This document shows, piece after piece, positions 55,701 through 64,000 of a stretch of DNA of 64,000 nt. Each line of letters begins with the position of its first letter. Positions within the stretch are counted from its first letter, which is position 1. Both the position numbers and the translations under genes were made by a program. This stretch comes from Ischnura elegans. Lineage: Eukaryota; Arthropoda; Insecta; Odonata; Coenagrionidae. The notes below the pieces were generated by a model. That model did not search any database and was not told the origin of the DNA. It was given only the letters and a program-made list of their open reading frames with translations. The stretch spans positions 1,736,001 to 1,800,000 of the forward strand of contig NC_060258.1 of NCBI RefSeq assembly GCF_921293095.1. The letters run 5' to 3'.

Positions 55701-56477
55701 TTCCCCACACCATTCACATTGTCGTCGTGGTTAAAATAAAAATTTCTTTTAAAAAGAGACCAATTGGCCTTGCGGACAACCCAATTGCTTGGTTGAGTCG
55801 GACGGTGGATAAAACCGCCACCTTTAGTTATTAAAATAGGGTAGTGGTCGCTACCGCATAAATCTTTATGTACGGACCACTAAAGCCTAGGCATTAGGCC
55901 ACCTGTCGTAGGCCATACTTAAGTCGATACACGAGAAGGTACCGTTGAAGCTGTTGAATCGAGTTTTTTCACCGGTGTTTAGTAAAAACAAGTTAAGGTC
56001 ATTGATAAAATTTGTGACTATGTGTCCCCTTTGATTGCACTGAGTTCTTGTGCTACCCCATAGGGTGTCGTGTGCGTTGAAGTCACCCATTAAAACATAG
56101 GGCCGAGGTAACTGACGAACGAGGGATTCTAAATTAACTCGACTCACAGGTGCACCTTCCGGCAGATATACGTTGCAGAGAGTAATTGCCTCGGGTGCGT
56201 GTACTGTCACTGCAATTGCCTGCAGCGGAGTGTCCAATTGCACTCGTGAGGTGTATAGGGCCTCCCGAATAGCAATTGCCACTCCACCCTGGGCTCGCTG
56301 ACCACTGGTGTCGTCATGTCTAAAAAATTTAAAACCTTTTAAAACGGTCTTGTCTGTCAGCTTAAAATGCGTCTCTTGCAGGCAGATGCAGACGGGGTTA
56401 TAGTCTCTAATTAAAACAACCAGCTCTTCCTTGTGCCTATAAAAACCATTCATATTCCATTGTAGAATAAAATACAT
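52772..56477 (-). pseudogene. I-clade ORF2: endonuclease, RT, RNase H
   Basis: Starts MYFILQWNMNGFYRHKEEL. Endonuclease motifs: CLQETHF, NVYLPEG, LMGDFNAHD, and GSDHYPI after a frame change near 55890. RT: NNYRPISLTSCVCKVMERM, FFDLEKAYDRVW, NGVPQGSVLSVTLF and catalytic FVDDLAIF near 54470. RNase H: FVYTDGSKSD (near 53600), ELTAIRIAL, CTDSYSVLQS, and GHVGIPGNEKADSAAKDA near 53230. The C-terminal knuckle is CLNCDCPLTVRHILTDC near 52920. From 55717 onward the frame is open for 981 residues. Activity would be target-primed reverse transcription. Confidence 0.92.
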
Positions 56478-56552
56478 GGTTTAAATTGTTAAAATAAATA
56501 AATAAATATGTTAAAATCTGGAAATGTACGTATGTACACAGTGAGCGGAGGA

Positions 56553-57725
56553 TCAACGTTTTAACCGCTGTTTCCTCTGCTTTATCCTGGCCTGGAACAC
56601 TTCTGTGTCCGAGACACAGAGGTCTTCTTCCATGGCATCATATTGTGCATCTTTAGAGGATGTGGGTGGGGGTGTTTTATCCCGCTTATTCCCAGCATCC
56701 TCAGAAGTAGATTTTGGGTTTTTCTTAGGGGAAACCGCCTTAGAATGACTTTTCCTGTCTGTGACTTTATTAATTTGCTTTTCTGTTTTTTTTGGTTCTC
56801 GTATGGGCATCTTCGTGCTCTCAATGCGAAAATCATTATAAGTCTGAGTAGAGATGGTACATGTAGTTTTTTTAGTGGTGGTTGCGACTATTTGCGAATA
56901 CGATTTTGAAAATGTTGGGGCCATCTGTGACCGGTATTTCATTCGTGCCTCGGAATAGGGGATTCTTTCCAGGGTCTTTATTTCCACTATCTTCCTTTCA
57001 TCTTTCATGACGGGACAATCTCAGGAGTACGATGGATGCGTGCCCTCGCAGTTGACGCAGAAAGGCTCCGATGAACATTTCTCACCGTCATGCTTGTCCT
57101 TGCCACAGCTCGGGCAGGTGTTGTTGCCCTCACATCGCGGTGCGATGTGGCCGAATTTTTGGCATTGAAAACAACGCATCGGGTTGGGAAAGAAAGGTCT
57201 CACAGGTACCGATTCATATCCTAGGTAGACTTTGCTCGGGATTTTATCCAAACCGAACGTGAGGATTACCGAGGTAGTATTAATCACTTCACCGTTACGC
57301 TTCGTTGTAAGTCGTCGACAATCAATGACACCCTGGGAAGCCATCTCCTTCTTAATTTCGTCTGGTTCGACATATAGTAGGTCGTAGTGGCTTATCACAC
57401 CCCTAGATGTATTTAGAGTACGGTGGATCTCGACATTGATTGGTATATCGTGCAACTTTTCTACTTTTAACAATTTTTCGGCTTGTACGTTATTGGCTGT
57501 TTCGATTAATAGGGAACCATCTCTAAGTTTCTTTACTGAGTTTGGCTCTCCTGGAATGATGGCTTGAAGTGCTTTTTTAATGAAGAAGGGAGAAACCTTT
57601 TTCAAATTTTCGCCGTCCTTGGAGCATTTCAATGACAGAAACCGTTTTGCTCTTTCGAATAACTGTTCTCCTCCGCCCGTGTCCGGGCGGGATCTCTTTG
57701 GTGGAGGAAGAATTTCAGACTCCAT
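56553..57725 (-). pseudogene. I-clade ORF1, triple zinc-knuckle protein, one stop
   Basis: Starts MESEILPPPKRSRPD. An RRM-like central part is followed by knuckles CFQCQKFGHIAPRC, CPSCGKDKHDGEKC and a third, CVNCEGTHPSYS-DC, which is split by an in-frame TGA at 57021-57023. The frame then continues (VMKDERKIVEIKTLERI) to 56553 with a basic, low-complexity tail. It would package LINE RNA. A single substitution separates it from an open frame of about 390 codons. Confidence 0.88.
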
Positions 57726-58344
57726 ACTACGTTATATTTCATCCCCTGGGCTCCCCACCCACCACGGAGCCACACATTCGGGACGCCACACCGAGATTCG
57801 GTGTGGTCGCCAGGGCTACCCAAGGGACATAGGAACCTTCGAAAGGGGGTCTCTTTCGGGTTAGAACCTCCAGCGCGGGGGCCCTCCGAACCCACACGCC
57901 TTCAGCCGCCCTACGGAGACCCCCATATCTTCAGCACTAACCCGTCCTGGCGTACGCTCGGAAGGAGCCGCCAAGCTCCCCAGCCGCCAGGAGCCGATTG
58001 ACCGAGCTGGGCTCTTCTCGGCCGCCCGTTTTGCGGGGAATCCAGGGCCGAAGTGGGGTGTTGAACTCCGGCCCATACCGGGTATCCGACGCCCAGCTGG
58101 GTGCCGGAGAGCTCACCCACCAGGATCCCCTTCTCCCCCACGTACGGGTCTCCACGCACGGCAAACACGTGGGTGATTCTGGACGCCAGATCTTACGGCT
58201 ACTCAGAGCAGCAGTCACATGCTGTCTGGACACTATCCGAGCGAGCGACGGGGTTTTTTTAAGAGCTTGTCTCCTCGGTGGGCTCGGGTCCGTGGGGGCG
58301 CGACTCCCCAAAGGAAGAGATAACTCTCCTCCCCCCGTGCGGGG
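57726..58344 (-). promoter_or_regulatory. 5' UTR of the I-clade LINE
   Basis: GC-rich 620 bp without a credible frame, between the target duplication and ORF1. Full-length LINEs of this type carry an internal Pol II promoter here. No specific site was identified. Confidence 0.55.
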
Positions 58345-58355
58345 GCATAGGCACG

Positions 58356-59942
58356 TTCTGAGGCATCACTAAACCCATGAAAAGTAACATTTGACAAATT
58401 TTCATTTGAAAATTGATTCCAACGAGGAACACTTAATAATTCTAGCTTGATTGAAGATTGAGTTGCTAAGCGCTTCTCAGACATATGAAATAATCTTAAT
58501 ACGGATGATCGTGAAGAAGCTAAATTAGAAACATCCGCTTTTAGAGGCAAACGCACAACATAACGTCCATCTGAATTTCTTGTATGCGTTTCCTTGAAAT
58601 GATTTTCACAGCGAGTGTCCTCTTCTGACATTGGAGATTCTGAGGGAACCTCCTCCACTTCCCAAAATCTTTGCATTTCAGCTGTTAGGTTATTGTAAGC
58701 TTCAATATGCATTAAGGTCACGGAATTTTTAACCAGACAGTCCTCAGAAGAGCATTCCACTGGACCTAACAATACCCATCCAAACGGTGTTAGCCTAGCG
58801 TTAGGAGAGCCGGCGGGCCCTTGGCGGAAACCATCTAAAAATAGGGGTCCGCAAACATCTGCTCCCAGTATGAGGTCAATTTTTGATGGGATTGCAAAGT
58901 CAGGGTCAGCAAGCGTTATGTCAGTTAAGTGAGGCCAATGTTCACGTTGAACATAATTAGACGGAATCAAAGAGGTTAACTTTCTAAGAACTAAAGCTTG
59001 TACTTTGAGTTCAAATCGAGGATCAAAACTTGAAAGAATACGTAAGTTCACTGCACTGGTTGAAACACCAGTTTCACACCCATGAACACCCGTAACCGGA
59101 ACATTTACAATTGTCTTTCTGAGCTGTAAAGTTTGAACGACCCACTCTGAAACAAAAGAGGAATCAGAAGCAGTGTCCATCAAAGCTCGAACTGTAAGCA
59201 ATTTTCCAGACGGGGCTTCAATGTTAACGCAAACTGTGGCTAAAAGAACAACCCTTTTTGTAACCACCGAGCAACTAGATGCTCCTGCCTGTTCCATGGG
59301 TACGGAAGCTGGAGGAACTAAGGCCGGTGACTCGGAAACAAAATAACTGTTCGTAGGAAATTGAGTTGTTCCTTCTGTCCTAGGGGGAAAGCACTGATGA
59401 AGTAAGGTATGATGTTTCTGATTACACACCAAACATCGGCCAACAGATTTGCAAAGTCTTGTCCCATGCTGTTTAGATAGGCAATTAAAGCAAAGTGAAT
59501 GTTTATGAACCTGTTCTTTGCGTTCATTTGGCATCATACTTTTAAACACAGAGCAGTAGCTCAAAGGATGCCCATTGGAGCATAAGAGGCATCGCAAGGT
59601 GCTCTTGTGTGATCGCTTAGTGGATGACGTATGAACTAACGATCGCGTTTTAGATCTTTGGTTACTAGAAAAATCACGTCTGGCTTCGCTTTGAGATGCA
59701 GAAGTACTTGCAGAATCTAACTCCTTCGACGCGTCCAGGGCATGAATTCTAGTCTCCAAAAAAATAGAAAATCCCTCGAATTTAGGAACAGTATTCATGT
59801 CTGTTTGTGACAACTCCCACATCAGACGAGTAGACGAATCTAATTTTCTTGTCAGAAGAAACACAAACCATTCGTCCCACTGTTCAACCGGTTTGCCAAG
59901 ATTTTGAAAAGCTATTACAGTCTGACGAAACTGATCTAACAC
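58356..59942 (-). pseudogene. BEL fossil: Gag end, protease and Pol part
   Basis: Zinc-knuckle text, an aspartic-protease-like region and the following part of Pol, consistent with BEL/Pao. Part of the fossil at 50623-61468. Its right-to-left course is cut at 58355 by the nested LINE. Confidence 0.82.
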
Positions 59943-59966
59943 CCTTTTTAGTTCAGCGGAGGTGGG

Positions 59967-60617
59967 CTATTGCACAGGAGAGAGTTCAAATAAATTCTTC
60001 ATATGAATATTAGAAAGAATTCTTTTACTCCCATAGCGCTGCTCAAGATCATTCCATGCGCCCTGATAATTAGCACTGGTAACAGGTGTATTTTCAATCA
60101 CTTCTGCGGCACTACCACGCAAATGAGTTTTCAAATAAAGTAATTTGTGCACATCAGACAGATCTGGCACTTCATGTACTAGTTTTTTAAATTGATCGCG
60201 AAAACTCTCCCACTCCAACACATTACCCGAAAAAGTAGGCAATTTAATTTTCGGAAGTTGCGAATGAATACTGACACGCGATATATCACCCGATGCGTCA
60301 TGCTTGACGTCGGTTGGAGCACATAAGGAATTCAAACACGAGGCTATATTAGAACACGCGTCAATGTAATGCTCTTCTATTTTAGAGAAAATATCTTCAG
60401 AAACGTAGGTAGTCTTGGCTACCTCGGGTTTCTCTAGCAGTGCGTAGTGCTTTGACAAGAAATCATCCCAGTACGAAGAAATTAATATTTTTCGCTGTTC
60501 TAGGACAGTGCACGAGAGATTATCAACCCCTCGTTTTAAAGTATTAGCCCAAAATCTTGAAATTAATTCTCCTCTCTTTAATTGAGATTGAATAAGTTTT
60601 TCAAGTTCCTCAGACAT
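59967..60617 (-). pseudogene. BEL fossil: Gag-like region
   Basis: About 216 residues resembling the retrotransposon Gag (DUF1759-type) of BEL elements. Between it and the terminal repeat at 61177 lies an untranslated leader of about 560 bp. Confidence 0.8.
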
Positions 60618-61176
60618 AGCGTTAAGCTAAATTGACACGGTCATTCAGATTAAAGGAACTTAATATGAAGACTGAGGTGAATGGGAAGCACATAAGGTCC
60701 CATTGGAAGGCACAATTCAGTCCCGTAGTTCAGAAAATGTTCTCAATCAAGTTTTCAAGGTCGGCATGAAAGTGGCCGTCGACGTTAGTATCATAACTCC
60801 CTACGCCAAAAAGTGACTCAGAACAAGTGTTGAGAATGAAGCACTTCAAGTCAATGAATAATATTTGATGCAAAAGTTCACACGTGACTCAATAGAAGCA
60901 ATATCCACGTTGAGGTTTAAATGAAAGTTCACTTAAGTTCACATAAAAGAAAGTTCTTACCGAAAATTTCACTTGAAATTAGGGCAGGCACACTGCTGAA
61001 GAGGAAGAAAGACGTTTTCTTTTCTTCGTAGATTCAGGAAGCAGAAGACAGGAACCAGCAATGGTGGATCAGGAACAACGTGGTCTCTTGAAGTCGACGT
61101 TATTAATAGAAATTATTAATCGGCAAGTTTTACTTCTCTCCTACCGCGATCTCAATCCGGCCCGAAGGACCAAAAA

Positions 61177-61468
61177 TGTTGCGTATTACAAAAAATAAAG
61201 GCACGTTAGCTCCTTTCTGAATAAAGATTTAATACTTGACCAATAAAGTAAGGCGGACGAGACGTCGCGGAGTACATGGAGAGAAGAGTTCTTTACAGCT
61301 CTGAGGTAGGCGAGAGAGAGAGAGAGAGAGAGCCGAGCGGACAGGTGCTCACCGCAACGTGAGGTGCGCTAACAAACTGCGCCGTAGTCTTCCCCTAGCG
61401 GCGAGAGCAGGGACTAAAAAGCCCGCAAGGGCGCACAATTGAAAAAAAAAAAAAAAAAATCTGCAACA
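61177..61468 (-). repeat. BEL LTR, 5' copy
   Basis: Direct repeat of 50623-50913. Differences seen are limited to microsatellite and A-run length and a base or so elsewhere. Confidence 0.9.
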
Positions 61469-61513
61469 TCATTTATGGATTACTCTTTACCATGTAGTTT
61501 ATTTATTTTACAG

Positions 61514-61678
61514 GTAACTTATTAGAGTCGTGTAGGGGGAGTTCATCTTGAAGTTGTAACAAAAAGAATATTGACACGGTTTATGACTGACAATGTTGCA
61601 TCTCAACTCAGCTGGGATGGGGCAGAGAAGAAAAGAACATTGGCAGGCCTGTTGTTGGTGGATGTGATCCTAACTTAG
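61514..61678 (+). pseudogene. Exon-like piece 2 of a DUF4806-like gene
   Basis: Follows an acceptor-like TATTTATTTTACAG (an alternative acceptor is ATTAG at about 61525). The frame reads GVHLEVVTKRILTRFMTDNV, then SQLSWDGAEKKRTLAGLLL, ending at TAG 61676-61678. This resembles the conserved C-terminal part of DUF4806 (a helix with TN-A, then NW-G-GKKAF). It is in the same orientation as 50234-50426, so the BEL fossil would lie in the intron between them. Confidence 0.5.
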
Positions 61679-61889
61679 TTTGATAGAGTATCCAGCAACC
61701 CTTAAAACCAAGCATTCTTAAGGAAGTTTTAAGTCCTGAGGAACTCAGGGAATATTTGCATTTCTCTGAAAACCCTTGGAAATAGTTTGGCAACCAATTA
61801 ATTCTGGGGAAGAAAACAATCTTGTCACCTCGCTTGTCCCAGTGCAGCGCTATGCTCAGCTCATCGTATGTAGTATCGTATGTATCTTC

Positions 61890-62122
61890 ACCATCGCAAT
61901 CGATGATGTAGTGGAATGTATTAAAGAACCGGTACCGGGATCATTATTTGTGGACGATCTGGCGATATTCTGCCGATCGTCTAAAGTCGCCATTGCAGGA
62001 AGGCAATTACAAATGACCATTAACAGGCTGTACTCGTGGTCTCAGCGAAATGGATTCCGGTTCTCGGCCGAGAAAACTAAGTTCCTGCACTTTCACCGTT
62101 TCCGAGGTATTCATATACCTTG
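61890..62122 (+). pseudogene. I-clade RT fragment
   Basis: Encodes TIAIDDVVECIKEPVPGSLF, VDDLAIFCRSSK and WSQRNGFRFSAEKTKFLHF, very like the RT of the LINE at 52641-58344 but with many changes and on the other strand. Only the catalytic region remains, so it is an old truncated relative. Confidence 0.85.
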
Positions 62123-64000
62123 TGGCGTTACGTCGTTAAATATTGCAGATTGTGCACGTAAGCCCCAGGCATAGGGAACTTCAATCGTCGGTCACTAGCT
62201 GGTTCAGGGAAAGACTCCACAAACAAGAAATCAGCACTCAAGAAACAATTGTCAAAAAATTAACGAAATATTTTAAATCAATATCTATTAGAAGTAGAAA
62301 TATTCAAATCAGAATAACTTCAGAAAACAACTGTGATAACTAATGATCTCATAGGAAACATTATCAAACTAAGTACAATCTGTATAATTTTGCTAAAATC
62401 ATCCACATCAGTCACACCATCCGTCCACCACAAGTACCCGAGCAAAAGAGAGGGCTTGCCTACTCCGAGACCTGTCAGGGTGTAGGGGATAGACAGAGTG
62501 GGGTTGGGTGTTGGAGGGAGAGAGAGATGTTATAGGACAACGGTAGTACTTCTCACTCTAAACTGCATACTTGTGCATCAGCAGCCTTTTCCCTTTGATT
62601 GCCAAAGAGTAAGTATTCCTCCGCCGTACTACCTATACAAGTCTTGATCTCCACGTATTGCTGGTTCGGTTGGCAGATTTAGCAGAGTTTCGGAGACAAG
62701 AGTTCCGAGACTTAGTCTTTGAGTCGAAGGGCCTTTGCGCGAAAAACCTTAGGACCGCTAAGAACTTTTTGCGCAAAGTTCTGCAGATAAGTTCGGAGGA
62801 ATTTCTGGGGGGGTCCAGAAATTTTGGGGGGTACACTAAAAATGCCACACAGGTATGTATTCCAAGACCTGGATGGGGAAAATCATCAAGCTTGGATGCA
62901 ATCATGTAACCTCTAGGTTGGAAGTTGAACACTTTACCCACTTCCGCTGTGGCTAGCAAATGGAGAAGCATTACGCACCAAGGTGTGCCGAATAAACTGG
63001 TCGTGTCAGCCATTTTATTGTAGTTGGTCACTAAAATCTTGTGCCAACATGCTTTTGGCTCTCACGTTCCCTGGTCCAGAGGAAGAGGGGGCTGGATTGT
63101 GGCCTCATCTGGGCCAGGTAAAAGAAATAAATCAAATGTGAAAGAGAAAGTTTTATTGTAATTATTTATAAGCATTTGCAATATTATTGCTGTTTTATTA
63201 TTATTTGACCTTTTTTGATTGGTACTCAGCATCACATTCTAGTTTGCTCTGAAAGAGGAGAATGAAGATGACCTATGATTGAAGGGAACTCTCCTGTGCT
63301 CTACACGTCAGATCCAGCCGGAATTTCAAGTAATGCGTCAGACCCATTGGCCACTGATGACCTGGTGAGTGTAGGTACTTCTGCTTTGTTTTGCGCAGTT
63401 TTTCCACCACACAAATTCAGTCCTCCATGGATTAATCCTATATCATTTAATCATGAATCACACGATTTTTCGTTAATTGCGAGTGATCACTTTAGCAATC
63501 ACTCTGTTTGTCAAATCGAGTGATGACTCTGTGGTGAGCATCGTGTGCAATTGTTTTTTGGGATCACTCCAGTGATGAGGTTTGCCATCAGTTTTTCCAT
63601 CACTCGTTTGGTGCTTTTTCCGTTGCTGTAACCGTCACTGACACCTCTTATCAGCCAATCGGAATGCATGCCCATATGGAGCCATGGCAGTGCAATGTTT
63701 GAAAATCATGGGAACGACGTAGAGCTGTGCATGAGATGATGCGAAAAGTGACAGCAGGAGGGACTTCGTGATTCAGAAAAAAGGTCACGCGAGCGAACAC
63801 TTTTCTGGAAAAGGGATCACTTCCCACACAGCACACTCAAAATTTATGCCGTGTAAAAGTTGCATAAATGGATAGGCATTATATGCAAACAATATTCCGT
63901 CGATTATGCACATAACATGCGAATAATATGCACATTATATTTTGTAAAGGATCAATATGACGTAAAATATAAGAGGGGGTGGGGGTATACAAGTGGTACC
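62123..64000. other. No secure gene
   Basis: Mixed AT-rich DNA. There are short G-runs near 62805-62835, and a region rich in ATCACT and AGTGAT strings at 63480-63620. Opposite-strand frames at 62633-63031 have no recognisable domain. One weak exon candidate at 63275-63363 is listed separately. Confidence 0.4.
63275..63363 (+). other. Weak candidate exon
   Basis: A short frame (GNSPVLYTSDPAGISSNASD, then PLATDDL) ends exactly at a good donor, CTGGTGAGT. The upstream side has an acceptor-like TACTCAG at about 63230 but stops lie between in that frame. No family recognised. It could be the next exon of the interrupted gene or chance. Confidence 0.2.

Larger units (their letters stand above)
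52641..58344 (-). mobile_element. I-clade LINE nested in the BEL fossil
   Basis: A 5.7-kb two-ORF LINE with an 11-bp target duplication GCATAGGCACG at 52630-52640 and 58345-58355. Its order is a GC-rich 5' UTR (58344-57726), ORF1 with three zinc knuckles, ORF2 with endonuclease, RT and RNase H, and a short 3' UTR ending in CTACTACTA. RNase H after RT plus a multi-knuckle ORF1 points to the I clade or a close relative. Two breaks were noticed (one stop in ORF1, one frame change in ORF2), so it is nearly whole and young. Confidence 0.9.
50623..61468 (-). mobile_element. BEL/Pao LTR retrotransposon fossil
   Basis: The element has near-identical terminal repeats of about 291 bp (50623-50913 and 61177-61468, TGTTGC to GCAACA) and a 5-bp target duplication TCATT. 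Parts in order on the minus strand are a primer-binding-site-like stretch inside the 61177 repeat, a Gag-like region, a protease region, part of Pol, and RNase H plus integrase. An I-clade LINE is inserted inside it. The close match of the repeats implies a recent insertion. The copy is broken, with several interruptions besides the nested LINE. Confidence 0.9.

Noticed and set aside
57726-58344. Several frames in the GC-rich 5' UTR of the I-clade LINE
   Set aside because: They overlap on both strands. The region lies between the target duplication and ORF1 and is best read as untranslated.
62633-63031. Opposing frames of 83 and 132 codons
   Set aside because: They occupy the same DNA on both strands, contain G-run translations and show no known motif.

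Overview
The window reads as repeat-rich chromosomal DNA of an arthropod, most likely an insect. I infer this from the form of the broken 5S rRNA genes, from the mix of Tc1-like, piggyBac-like, BEL, I-clade and Tx1/L1-like elements, and from the lack of any bacterial gene layout. No complete host gene was found. Almost everything is mobile or tandemly repeated DNA.

Layout. Positions 1-11840 are a head-to-tail array of about 3.24-kb units (one partial, one divergent, two almost identical). Each unit carries a GC-rich block of covarying hairpins and an AT-rich block, and the ends look like Helitron ends read on the minus strand. Positions 11841-20820 hold, on the minus strand, a nearly full Tx1-like non-LTR retrotransposon (LINE A, itself interrupted by a 2.2-kb piggyBac-like element) and the 3' tail of another (LINE E), separated by 16 bp of a 5S rRNA gene. 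Positions 20821-31043 hold two copies of a repeat with a Tc1-like end, a decayed Tc1-like transposase, a second transposase fragment, and a duplicated 1.96-kb unit made of 173-bp satellite monomers plus a tRNA-like sequence. Positions 31044-49657 are two consecutive 5S rRNA genes, each broken by LINEs: LINE B (5S position about 12) and LINE C (5S position about 26) in the first, LINE D (position about 12) and a LINE 3' fragment F (position about 26) in the second. A 1.17-kb 5S spacer lies between them. After the second 5S gene come a short spacer and an orphan ORF1 fragment. Positions 50234-61678 hold two exon-like pieces resembling a DUF4806 protein. A BEL-family LTR fossil (50623-61468, TSD TCATT) lies between them, and a 5.7-kb I-clade LINE (52641-58344) lies inside that fossil. 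The right end has one more I-clade fragment and no secure gene.

The central observation is that all three 5S loci show the same double occupancy. One LINE lineage sits near 5S position 12 and a second near position 26, both between the 5S start and the expected internal control region. Two LINEs (A, C) carry tRNA-like modules with recognisable A and B boxes between ORF1 and ORF2. LINEs C, E and F carry them in their 3' UTRs. Four LINEs (A, B, C, D) share a GGCGAT-type hairpin in their 5' UTRs. Assignment to Tx1/L1 (Mutsu-like by target) rests on motif reading and the target site, not on a tree.
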